From contig NZ_JAHVHU010000008.1 of NCBI RefSeq assembly GCF_019802045.1, positions 186,001 through 250,000 of the forward strand: DNA of 64,000 nt, read 5' to 3'. The position numbers and the translations under genes were made by a program. The DNA comes from Membranihabitans marinus. GTDB taxonomy: Bacteria > Bacteroidota > Bacteroidia > Chitinophagales > Saprospiraceae. Of this stretch, positions 34,965-43,325 are shown in pieces (the stretch's first letter is position 1; the number at the start of each line of letters is the position of its first letter). Under the pieces are notes generated by a model. That model had not been told where the DNA came from. It ran no database searches and was given only the letters and a program-made list of their open reading frames with translations.

Positions 34965-35852
34965 ATGCATTTATATCGGATAATTTACTTGTTTATGAGT
35001 GGTGCTCTGATGGTGTTGTCAGGGTGTCAAGTCAGTACGGCAGAAGATCAGGACAAGGATGAACCTTTTTCTATTGAATGGGTCGATCTTTTCAATGGGA
35101 CGGATTTGGATAATTGGATCCCCAAAATATCAAAACATGAGTGGGGAGAAAATTATAACAATACGTTTCAAGTAACGGATGGGTATTTGACGGTTAATTA
35201 TGATGAGTATGATAATTTTGATGACCAATATGGCCATATCTTTTATGATGAACCTTTTTCTGCTTATTATCTGGCTGTCGAATACCGATTTGTCGGTGAA
35301 CAGGTGTCTGGTGGACCAGGTTGGGCATGGCGGAATAATGGTGCTATGCTGCACGGGCAGGATCCCCGAACCATGTTGAAAGATCAGGATTTTCCCATTA
35401 GCATTGAAGGGCAGCTGCTGGGAGGACCAGAAGAAGGAGATCGCACGACATCCAATCTTTGTACACCGGGTACAAACGTTGTCATGGACGGGGAACTTTT
35501 TACACCCCATTGTGTGAATTCTAATTCTAAGACCTACCGTGGTGATCAGTGGGTTCGGGCTACTTTTTTGGTCTTGAGAGATTCTTTGATACAGCATTAT
35601 CTGGAAGGTGAAGTGGTATTGGAGTATACAAAACCTCAGATTGGAGGGGGAAATGCATCCCCGGTGGACCCCTCGATCAAACAGGATGGAAAACTACTGA
35701 CAGAAGGTTATATTTCTTTCCAAAGTGAAAGCCATCCCACTCAATTTCGAAAGATTGCACTGGTGGACCTGAACCCTATCTACGACGATAAGGAGAAGCT
35801 CGATGAGGTGATAAAAGAATTGATTTCTTCGGAGAAGAATAGTGGTGGTTAA
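34965..35852 (+). CDS. DUF1080 domain-containing lipoprotein
   Basis: Lipoprotein of 295 residues with Cys21 in LSGC. The domain matches DUF1080, a concanavalin-like fold with VDLFNGTDLDNWIPK at its start, GYLTVNYDEY, NNGAMLHGQDP, and ISFQSESHPTQFRKIALVDL at the end. Some family members are 3-keto-glycoside hydrolases and others may only bind sugars, so the activity here is not assigned. It diverges from the sulfatase gene across 146 bases and is followed, 33 bases on, by an AI-2E-type permease gene on the same strand. Confidence 0.85.
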   Translation: MHLYRIIYLFMSGALMVLSGCQVSTAEDQDKDEPFSIEWVDLFNGTDLDNWIPKISKHEWGENYNNTFQVTDGYLTVNYDEYDNFDDQYGHIFYDEPFSAYYLAVEYRFVGEQVSGGPGWAWRNNGAMLHGQDPRTMLKDQDFPISIEGQLLGGPEEGDRTTSNLCTPGTNVVMDGELFTPHCVNSNSKTYRGDQWVRATFLVLRDSLIQHYLEGEVVLEYTKPQIGGGNASPVDPSIKQDGKLLTEGYISFQSESHPTQFRKIALVDLNPIYDDKEKLDEVIKELISSEKNSGG

Positions 35853-35885
35853 TGAATTCTTTAATAGGACCATAATTTATTTTTA

Positions 35886-37019
35886 TTGGAAGCGAAATCT
35901 GGTACAGGAAAAATTGCTTATTCTTTGATCACTCTGGTGATTATTGTGTGGATCATGTATCTCACACAAAGCATCCTGGTTCCTTTTTTATTTGCAATAT
36001 TACTGTCCATGGCGCTTTATCCGGTGGCTCGGATATTCGAACGATGGGGAATGCCGCGCGTGCTAACTTCCATCTTATGCGTCCTGATCGCGATCGTAGT
36101 TCTCGGAGGAGTCGTTTGGTTTGTGATCAATCAGGTGATTCAAATAGGTCGCGGCGATTACAATCTCGGTGAGAAATTCAATCAGATTGTTACTGTAATT
36201 ATACAGTTTATGACGGAACAATTCGGATTGGAAACCACCGACTTGTGGAACCAACTCAGAGAGTCATCGATGCAGGTGATATCCAATATTACTTCCTATC
36301 TTACAGTTTTTTTCGGATCAGCAGGAAATACCATTGCAAATGCGGTCCTCATTCCATTGTATATGTTTTTTTTATTGTATTACCGGATCTTTTTTGTGGA
36401 GTTTTTCTTTAGGGCTTTTCAGAAAACACCGGAGGTAAAAATAAAAGCTACCCTGGAGCGAATTTACTCCGTGATCCACAGTTATTTATTTGGACTGCTC
36501 ACGGTCATGGTGATCGTGGCGCTGCTAAATTCGGGCGGATTGTTAGTACTTGGAATTGAGAATGCCTGGTTCTTTGGGACGTTAGCTGCATTGTTGCTTT
36601 TGATACCTTACATTGGGATTGCAATCGGATCACTTCTGCCGGCACTTTTTGCCTTGGCAACAAAAGATAGCGCGTATTATGCGCTTGGTGTTCTGGTCTG
36701 GTTTCAAATCGTTCAGTTTTTTGAAGGAAATTTTATAACGCCAAATATTGTAGGAGGAAAAGTAAATATCAGTCCTCTGATCGCTATCATAGCCCTTCTT
36801 TTGGGGGGGAAACTGTTTGGCCTAGCCGGGTTGATTCTTGCCATGCCGATGGTGGCGGTTACCAAAGTCCTATTGGACGCGAGTGATGAATGGAAAGCTT
36901 TCGGTTTTTTGCTGGGAGAACCTTCCGACAAACATTTGGACAAGGGAGCCCGGAAGCGGTTACTTAAAAAAATAGGTATCTATTCCTTTCCATTGAAAAA
37001 AGGGAAAGATGGTGGTTAA
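35886..37019 (+). CDS. AI-2E family transporter (YdiK/TqsA-type)
   Basis: Inner-membrane permease of 377 residues with about eight hydrophobic segments. It belongs to the AI-2E/PerM family, members of which export autoinducer-2 or act as Na+/H+ antiporters. Family motifs include ILVPFLFAILLSMALYPVARIFERWGMPR at the start, then LLLIPYIGIAIGSLLPALFAL, and NFITPNIVGGKVNISPLIAIIALLLGGKLFGLAGLILAMPM late. The start is TTG at 35886. No ATG lies close enough to keep the first helix. Substrate unknown. Confidence 0.87.
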   Translation: MEAKSGTGKIAYSLITLVIIVWIMYLTQSILVPFLFAILLSMALYPVARIFERWGMPRVLTSILCVLIAIVVLGGVVWFVINQVIQIGRGDYNLGEKFNQIVTVIIQFMTEQFGLETTDLWNQLRESSMQVISNITSYLTVFFGSAGNTIANAVLIPLYMFFLLYYRIFFVEFFFRAFQKTPEVKIKATLERIYSVIHSYLFGLLTVMVIVALLNSGGLLVLGIENAWFFGTLAALLLLIPYIGIAIGSLLPALFALATKDSAYYALGVLVWFQIVQFFEGNFITPNIVGGKVNISPLIAIIALLLGGKLFGLAGLILAMPMVAVTKVLLDASDEWKAFGFLLGEPSDKHLDKGARKRLLKKIGIYSFPLKKGKDGG

Positions 37020-37238
37020 CGCAGAGTTTTAGTTTTTAGACCATTTGTCCGAGGACTTCCTAATCGATTGTCACGCGAATTCAATGCGTGTTGACTTCAC
37101 CGTGACAAGCCACATCAGGACATAAGATAATTAGGGTTTCGACAGGACCTGTTTCTCTCTTCAAGCAAGTCATATTAAGGTCTCCACCTCAAAAGAATAC
37201 ACACCATTCATTTACGATTGTCCATTCATCATTAATCT

Positions 37239-37985
37239 TCATTCTTTCCAGTAATAGCTATCCGGGGTGTCACGATCCCCAAAAATGGCGGTTCCCACGC
37301 GAACCATGGTAGCACCCTCGGCAATGGCAGTTTCCAGATGCGAGCTCATGCCCATGGACAATGTATTGACGTGGATCCCCGGGATATCGAGAAACACAAT
37401 TTCCTCGTATAAATTTTTTAACAACCGGAAACATGATTGAGCTTTTTCCTGAGAGGCACCAAACACTCCTAAGGTCATAAGTCCTCTGATGCAGAGATGT
37501 TCTAATTTTGAAACTTGCAGAACCAAACCTATAACGTGTGCAGGAATTATACCATACGGACTGTCCCGTCTTGACGTATTTACCTGAATCAGAACATCAA
37601 TTTTTTTATCGAGCTTTTCCAATCTCCGATTTATTTCCCTTGCAGATTCCATGTTATCTACTGATTGGATGCAGTCAGCATATGCCAGAACGGTATCCAG
37701 GTCACTTTCTCTAAGATTGCCTATGAAATGGATTTCAGGATGGTGCGCTTTTATTTCTTCCTTCACTTGTATCAGACCGTCGATAGTATTTACGCCCAGG
37801 AGATGTTCTCCATCCTCCATGGCAACCACTATTTTTTCAGTCGGGACGGTTTTTGTTACGAGCATGAGCCGAACTTCTTCGGGATTTCGTCCGTTTTGAT
37901 TACACGCATTTTTGATCCGTAGTCGGATATCGGCAATGTTTTTCCGGATTATGTTTTGAGTGTTTTCAGAAGTTCGCTGTTTCAT
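37239..37985 (-). CDS. YggS/PLPBP-like PLP-binding protein with altered motifs
   Basis: A 248-residue protein of the alanine-racemase N-terminal fold. ATG 37985 gives the usual family length, and the longer frame to 38030 adds an unrelated start. The PLP Lys45 is in LMLVTKTVP, and the phosphate-binding end LSMGMSSHLETAIAEGATMVRVGTAIFG is well kept. Two blocks differ from ordinary YggS: the usual GENyvQE is GVNTIDG, and the usual HFIGhLQxNK is HFIGNLRESD. YggS proteins are regulators of PLP balance without a known reaction. The changes suggest a divergent paralogue. It lies 41 bases after the GH-A-like gene and may be its operon partner. Confidence 0.75.
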   Translation of the reverse strand: MKQRTSENTQNIIRKNIADIRLRIKNACNQNGRNPEEVRLMLVTKTVPTEKIVVAMEDGEHLLGVNTIDGLIQVKEEIKAHHPEIHFIGNLRESDLDTVLAYADCIQSVDNMESAREINRRLEKLDKKIDVLIQVNTSRRDSPYGIIPAHVIGLVLQVSKLEHLCIRGLMTLGVFGASQEKAQSCFRLLKNLYEEIVFLDIPGIHVNTLSMGMSSHLETAIAEGATMVRVGTAIFGDRDTPDSYYWKE

Positions 37986-38026
37986 GGTGTGGTCTTTCTG
38001 TGGACCATTAATATAAAAAGAAATGA

Positions 38027-39427
38027 TCAATCTTTATCAAATATCACAAAGAACCATCCAGTATCATCCGGTGGTTTGATGCGGATCCCTTCGGACAAAG
38101 AAAGGCTTTCTTCCTTCTTCCAGCTGCTACCCCGTGTTGAAATCCATGCACCGGTCAAAGAGCTGCCGACATTCGTCAGATCCAGCCCTACTTCTCCGGA
38201 AGACGGGAAGTAAATGACATAAGACTGACCTGCGTCAGCGGCCAGATATGCTTCTCCCGGCTGCAGATCAGATAAGAGATCCAGGCGTGGATTAAGATCC
38301 CAAAATTTGACTTTTTTCTCAATCTCCCGGATAGTGAGAATGGCAGCAGTACTTCTTTCACTGAGTCCCAGACCAGTCGGGGGGCGGTGGAAACGGCTGG
38401 AGGCATATCCTCCAAGAATATTCTTAAAAAAGGTCTGTACGGCATGATCAGCATCTTTACCTTGTTCTACATAAGTTGGATTCCAGCGACTGCCATATAT
38501 CTTGACACTGTTGACTGGCCGGGAGAATGAACCTAGATTATTAATTACGGTCTGGGGATTTACCCAATTGGCATGTCCGGTGGTTTGACTGTTTTGGGAC
38601 AGGTCAATAAAATCATATATTTCAGGATGATTGATGGTTTCTTTGTGAAGACCGGCTGTGACATTCCAGGCATCCCACATCTCCGTGATGTAAATCTTTT
38701 TATCACCCGCTTTTTGATGGAGATAGTGAGCCCAGTAGCGACCCCACTCGGGTGCTCCTTTGGTTTCATTGTCTATGCAATAGAGAATATTATTGTAATT
38801 GAGTGAAATAGATAGTAGTTTATCGACGAAGGACCGCTGATAAGAGAGCAGCACCTGATTGTTTTCAAGTGCAGGGACCGTGTAGAAAAAAGGCTGTTCG
38901 TTCGCTCCGGGATGGTTGGGATAGGAAGATTCCAGACGAGTTTCATCATAGGTATAGTTCACATTGTTTCCGGGATTCCAGGGATCTGTCAACCATTCCT
39001 TCCGGGAATGATCAAAACGGTCCCATAATTCGATCTGAACAATAATACCCAGGGATTGGGCAGTTTGCAGCAGATCTTCAAACTGGTCCCAATAAATTGA
39101 ATTCCATTTTCTGAGGTCATATTTGCCATCATTTTGTTTCTCAAATGCCCTCAGGTCGCCATTATCACGATCGCTCATGGTACACCGTATATAATTTCCA
39201 CCTACTGTACTTAGGCTGTCCAGATGGGAATGGAAGTGCTGCGTCTGAAAGATGTTATCATTATCTGTGCCGCCGATGAGCAGAACAGGAATGTTCTCGT
39301 ACTGCCAATATGCTTTATTTTCCGTATAAGGTTGGATGGCCATGACATTCCATGTTGTGCTTTGTGTATAGATAGGATGGACCAGGCCCAAAATAAAAAA
39401 TATGGTTGAACAGAATGTCTTCATCAT
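38027..39427 (-). CDS. putative glycoside hydrolase, clan GH-A-like barrel
   Basis: Secreted protein of 466 residues with a signal peptide ending near HPIYTQS. The opening NIPVLLIGGTDNDN and the following ...LSTVGGNYIRCTMSD resemble the DUF4038/cellulase-like TIM barrels of Bacteroidota. Two glutamates sit where clan GH-A enzymes have acid/base and nucleophile: Glu221 in CIDNETKG and Glu249 in YITEMWDAW. The last 90 residues look like a beta-sandwich of the putative collagen-binding type (GEAYLAADAGQSYVIYFPSSG). Family number and substrate are not assigned. It is preceded by a lipoprotein gene one base away and followed by the YggS-like gene. Confidence 0.65.
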   Translation of the reverse strand: MMKTFCSTIFFILGLVHPIYTQSTTWNVMAIQPYTENKAYWQYENIPVLLIGGTDNDNIFQTQHFHSHLDSLSTVGGNYIRCTMSDRDNGDLRAFEKQNDGKYDLRKWNSIYWDQFEDLLQTAQSLGIIVQIELWDRFDHSRKEWLTDPWNPGNNVNYTYDETRLESSYPNHPGANEQPFFYTVPALENNQVLLSYQRSFVDKLLSISLNYNNILYCIDNETKGAPEWGRYWAHYLHQKAGDKKIYITEMWDAWNVTAGLHKETINHPEIYDFIDLSQNSQTTGHANWVNPQTVINNLGSFSRPVNSVKIYGSRWNPTYVEQGKDADHAVQTFFKNILGGYASSRFHRPPTGLGLSERSTAAILTIREIEKKVKFWDLNPRLDLLSDLQPGEAYLAADAGQSYVIYFPSSGEVGLDLTNVGSSLTGAWISTRGSSWKKEESLSLSEGIRIKPPDDTGWFFVIFDKD

Positions 39428-39428
39428 C

Positions 39429-39833
39429 TTATGGCAATTGTGTTTTTTGTCTTTCTACGTTTTTCAGGAGAATTGATTTTTGGCTTTTTTCTACCTTATA
39501 GTATAATTTATTGGGTTCTTCAGTCATTTTTTGGTAATGATCATCCGCTAGTTTTCCACCAATTTGGATATAACCGCTTACCTTGACTCTGTTACCTGGT
39601 AATTCTTCAGTGCTAACCGGGACACGCAGGTTCTGAAAAACCAAATCAGTAAATACGACGTTAGTATCTACATCAGACACAATGACTTCAATGGTTGTAA
39701 TTCGGCTGGACTCATTGAAGACGGCCGGTTGGTAGCTGGCTTCTTCGACCGTAAGGTATTGCTGGGTCGAGCAACCAGATAGGAGAGCCATTAAGAAGAT
39801 TGCAAAAGGCAATAAGTCCTGAGAAATTTGCAT
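39429..39833 (-). CDS. small lipoprotein of unknown function
   Basis: I do not recognise this 134-residue protein. It has a clear lipoprotein signal with lipobox LLSGC (Cys21), followed by about 110 residues with beta-strand spacing (ITTIEVIVSDVDTNVVFTDLVFQNLRVPV, then RVKVSGYIQIGG). The stop is one base from the start of the GH-A-like gene, so they should be one transcript. The gene diverges from the S41 protease gene across 53 bases. Confidence 0.65.
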   Translation of the reverse strand: MQISQDLLPFAIFLMALLSGCSTQQYLTVEEASYQPAVFNESSRITTIEVIVSDVDTNVVFTDLVFQNLRVPVSTEELPGNRVKVSGYIQIGGKLADDHYQKMTEEPNKLYYKVEKSQKSILLKNVERQKTQLP

Positions 39834-39886
39834 TGTTTTATTAATTTTTGTCTGATCGATTTACAAACTAAACACGTCAAAAACGC

Positions 39887-41401
39887 ATGAGTTTTATCAA
39901 ACATCTTAAATATAACAAAATTTTAATTTTATTCGCACTCTTCTTAATTTTGACAGGGTGCTCACGCGAACCTATTCTGGAGCCGGAGGAAGAATTGACT
40001 GAGTTGCCCGAGGATAAAGAGACCCAGATCAAAGACTTTGTCTGGAATGCCATGAATTCCTGGTACCTCTACCAGGAGGATCAACCCTTACTCAATGATG
40101 CAAGAAATGATCATATTCCTGATTATGCAGCACTCCTAAACGCCTATTCGTCCCCCGAGGCTTTTTTTGACGGCTTGCTTTACAAACCCAACGTCAAGGA
40201 TAAATTTTCTTTTATCGTTGATGATTATACTGCGCTTCAAAACGAGCTTCAGGGTATCTCTGAGGATTTTGGATTTGATTATCAATTAGTACGTTTCTCC
40301 TCATCCAATAATGACTTGATTGGGTATGTGCGGTATGTATTACCGGGTACGCCGGCATATGAAGCAGGTATTCGCAGGGGAGATTTGTTCGGTAAGGTTA
40401 ATGGTACCCAACTAACGATTTCAAATTATCAAGAACTTCTATTCAATAAGAAAGCGTATGATCTGGGGCTGGTAAAATTAAATGATGGAAACTTTGTTCA
40501 GGGGAACACCGTGCCCATGACAGCAGCCATAGTCCACGAAAATCCGGTATTTAAATCAGAAATATTGATTTCTAATTCAGGGGTAACTGTAGGGTACTTG
40601 GTGCTCAACGGATTTAATCATCTGTATCACAGTGAGCTCAATCAAGCCTTTACCAAGTTCAGAAACAATAATGTGGGAGAATTAGTACTTGATTTACGTT
40701 ACAATCCAGGTGGTTCGGTGATTACGGCAGCTACCCTGGCGAGTATGATCTTTTCGGATGATCCTGGGAAAAGATTTATTACTTTTGACTATAATTCCAA
40801 ACATGAAGAGCTGGATAACCCGCTGAACTTCTTGAACAAGGTTTATAAATTCAATGAAGATTTTGAGGTGACCGGGACAGAACCATTAACCAGCTTAGGA
40901 TTAAAACGATTGTTTGTCCTCACCTCCTCAGCTACAGCATCTGCCAGTGAAGCCATCATCAACGGTCTGAATCCATACATGGATGTTGTGGTCATTGGAG
41001 AGACAACCGTGGGTAAGAATGTCGGCTCTCGTACATTATATGATACGCCGGACAGTGACTATGCGGCCAAACCACAAGGAAACCAATTGCATACTTATGC
41101 TCTGCAACCCCTGACGACCAAAATCGTCAACTCAGCGGGTTTTGGAGAATATGAAAATGGATTTGAACCTGATATAGAACTGTCTGAGTTGGATTATATC
41201 GTTGACCTTAAACCATTGGGTAGTCTCGATGAACCGTTGCTCCACGCCGCGTTGGAGTATTTGAGTCCGACCCGATCATCCCGACAGATTACGAAAAATT
41301 TTGATGGTTCATCCATGAAGCTAGTAGCTGAACGTAAATCGGAGAATCCTTTTTACCGATCACTGACCGTGGATGGTGTGTATAAGATCAATCCCAATTA
41401 A
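39887..41401 (+). CDS. S41 family (C-terminal processing) peptidase, lipoprotein
   Basis: Serine protease of 504 residues with lipobox LTGC (Cys25), so membrane-anchored outside the cytoplasm. A PDZ-like region lies around 150-180 (YVLPGTPAYEAGIRRGDLFGKVNG). The catalytic dyad is Ser352 in TASASEA and Lys377 in GETTVGKNVG, spaced 25 residues as in Ctp/Tsp enzymes. LVLDLRYNPGGSV before the active site is diagnostic. The N-terminal helical region (DKETQIKDFVWNAMNSWYLYQED) is of the kind common in Bacteroidota S41 lipoproteins. The natural substrate is unknown, and no partner protease adaptor is adjacent. Confidence 0.92.
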   Translation: MSFIKHLKYNKILILFALFLILTGCSREPILEPEEELTELPEDKETQIKDFVWNAMNSWYLYQEDQPLLNDARNDHIPDYAALLNAYSSPEAFFDGLLYKPNVKDKFSFIVDDYTALQNELQGISEDFGFDYQLVRFSSSNNDLIGYVRYVLPGTPAYEAGIRRGDLFGKVNGTQLTISNYQELLFNKKAYDLGLVKLNDGNFVQGNTVPMTAAIVHENPVFKSEILISNSGVTVGYLVLNGFNHLYHSELNQAFTKFRNNNVGELVLDLRYNPGGSVITAATLASMIFSDDPGKRFITFDYNSKHEELDNPLNFLNKVYKFNEDFEVTGTEPLTSLGLKRLFVLTSSATASASEAIINGLNPYMDVVVIGETTVGKNVGSRTLYDTPDSDYAAKPQGNQLHTYALQPLTTKIVNSAGFGEYENGFEPDIELSELDYIVDLKPLGSLDEPLLHAALEYLSPTRSSRQITKNFDGSSMKLVAERKSENPFYRSLTVDGVYKINPN

Positions 41402-41530
41402 ACCGCAAGTGGCCTGTAAAAGTCAACCGGCACCAAACAGGGATATGTAATAATCCCAGTATTGGAATATGAACAATTAATACACAGAGTATTATGTATC
41501 AAAATAAACAGGCACGGTGACCAACGCGGG

Positions 41531-41944
41531 TTAGTGCCCATAGGTATCACACACCAGGCGAAAGACTTCACTGTCTTGTGGGAAAGTTAATGTCGTCGCA
41601 TTCTTATGATTCAGATCTACCCAAAAGAATTTGTGTTCTGCCAACGAATCATTTACATCTTCGTCACTGGATATGATGTAATACAAACTAACCAGCTGGT
41701 CTTTTGGATCAAATGCGGACTGGATGAACTTATCAGTGGCATGAAATATGCTATTAATTTTAATAGGACACCCAGCTTCCTCATTCCATTCACGCACGAG
41801 CGCTTCTTGCACGCCTTCGCCGTATTCCACACCGCCTCCGGGAAACTTTACCAATGTTTTTCCCAGGTATTGTTCTTCACTCAGCAGGAGCTTGCCTTTT
41901 CGGACAAGGATACCGTAAACTCGTAGATTAAATCGTTCAATCAT
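41531..41944 (-). CDS. NUDIX hydrolase
   Basis: A 137-residue protein with a full NUDIX box: GVEYGEGVQEALVREWNEEAGCPI at about 38-61, fitting Gx5Ex7REUxEExGU. Such enzymes split nucleoside diphosphates linked to another moiety, and the substrate is not readable here. It begins 42 bases after the baeRF-family gene on the same strand, so the two may be co-transcribed. Confidence 0.9.
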   Translation of the reverse strand: MIERFNLRVYGILVRKGKLLLSEEQYLGKTLVKFPGGGVEYGEGVQEALVREWNEEAGCPIKINSIFHATDKFIQSAFDPKDQLVSLYYIISSDEDVNDSLAEHKFFWVDLNHKNATTLTFPQDSEVFRLVCDTYGH

Positions 41945-41986
41945 CTTCTTATAAGCAGTATGAATTGTCTAAAAAAGCGGCCTGTT

Positions 41987-43144
41987 TCATTGGCGCAATA
42001 AAGCATTGACTGGTTTTTGACTGTCCGGCATTTTGTCCTGTTCCAAAGGGAACACATCACCGCCGGTAGAAAAAGTATGTATCGCTGCATCGTTGACGAG
42101 TGAATTTTTTCTGGTCCAAGGCATTTCTTTGACGACTACTTCATTATTTGACTGATCATAATAACCCAGTATGTCTTTATTTTTTGCAATAAACAAGGTG
42201 TCTATACGACCTTGTCGTCCGGCTAGAACAATCTCTTCAATATCGGTCGTTGTTTTTCCTACACCATGTATCTGTTTAAAAGTTTCGATCTTACCATCCC
42301 TGTTCTCGAAAAACAAAGGTTTGATTAGGTCCCAGGCTTTGTTGTGTATTTCATCTAACTGGACACCAGCCGGATGCTTTGCAATTAAATTATTCAAAAG
42401 ATTTCCGTACTCATTGGCTTCTTGATAGATCGGGAAAAGGTATTCCTGAGAAAAAATTATGAGGGGTTTGTTTTCAGATCTTAAAAATGAAATTACACTT
42501 TCATTGATTTCTCGGAAAAAACGGAGAATTTCCTTTTTTCGAATTTCTTTACCCCCCCCATGACCGTGATACATCGCTTCTCCTGAGCCGCCTTGCTGGC
42601 TTCTAAACTGGAGACCAGCTGAGCGGTCCTCATCGCTGACCACATCGGTGAGTTCTCTTGGAAGACCAGGAAGTGTATCGGTGATGTCCTCTATATCGGT
42701 ATTGGAACCATGATACAAGGTAATATTTTTCAAATCCAGTGCCAGTACATAGAATTCCCATTTCGGTTCCAGGTGGGCGATGAGTGGAGTTAAAAGAAAA
42801 TGGTCTGACACCCATTGAATTTTCGACACGTTTGTTTTTAGATGAACGGTTTTAAAAAAATCTTCACCTGCAAAAACAGCCAGGCCATCCAACTGATTGT
42901 TCCAAAATATGGGATCCTCTATAAGTTTATAAAAAGGCTCCAAAAGGGATTCAATCTTTCGGGGAGACATCCCTGATTCTTCAAGTCGGTCCTTAACTTC
43001 AGCCACCGAGTTCTTAAAAACAATAATGTCCTTTCCGCTTTTTACTTCTTCACCGTATTGATGGGTGGGGAGGTAGATGGAAATACAATGTTTACCCGTG
43101 AATTTACTGAGGTCTTCGATCAGATTTTTTGTCAATTTTACCAT
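41987..43144 (-). CDS. bacterial archaeo-eukaryotic release-factor-like protein (baeRF, probably family 3)
   Basis: A 385-residue protein resembling the bacterial branch of the eRF1 fold. Key stretches are HCISIYLPTHQYGEE near the start, FWNNQLDGLAVFAG, the middle EFYVLALDLKNITLYHG, and a C-terminal IEEIVLAGRQGRIDTLFIA, all usual for baeRF proteins. It also has a His-Gly-rich loop (MYHGHGGGKE) where eRF1 has its hydrolysis motif. Roles of these proteins are not established, and links to ribosome rescue have been proposed from domain analysis. It sits with a NUDIX gene downstream and a TonB receptor gene upstream on the same strand. Confidence 0.72.
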   Translation of the reverse strand: MVKLTKNLIEDLSKFTGKHCISIYLPTHQYGEEVKSGKDIIVFKNSVAEVKDRLEESGMSPRKIESLLEPFYKLIEDPIFWNNQLDGLAVFAGEDFFKTVHLKTNVSKIQWVSDHFLLTPLIAHLEPKWEFYVLALDLKNITLYHGSNTDIEDITDTLPGLPRELTDVVSDEDRSAGLQFRSQQGGSGEAMYHGHGGGKEIRKKEILRFFREINESVISFLRSENKPLIIFSQEYLFPIYQEANEYGNLLNNLIAKHPAGVQLDEIHNKAWDLIKPLFFENRDGKIETFKQIHGVGKTTTDIEEIVLAGRQGRIDTLFIAKNKDILGYYDQSNNEVVVKEMPWTRKNSLVNDAAIHTFSTGGDVFPLEQDKMPDSQKPVNALLRQ

Positions 43145-43201
43145 GTTCGTACGTGTGGTTTAAAATCAAAAAATAGGTAATAGCCATATAAGATACATGT
43201 A

Positions 43202-43240
43202 TATAACAAAACTGCCCTGAATAAGATTACTCAGGGCAGT
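43202..43240 (-). terminator. rho-independent terminator after the TonB receptor gene
   Basis: On the minus strand ACTGCCCTGA and TCAGGGCAGT form a perfect 10-bp stem (43211-43220 with 43231-43240), followed by TTTGTTAT. The loop is 10 bases. It lies about 85 bases past the receptor stop and before the baeRF gene. Confidence 0.72.
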
Positions 43241-43325
43241 GATATTTTAAGAATGATGGCTCATCACAAGTTTTTTGACCACCGTCAAATCATTGCAAAT
43301 CGCAGTCCGAAATCCTTTCGAAACA

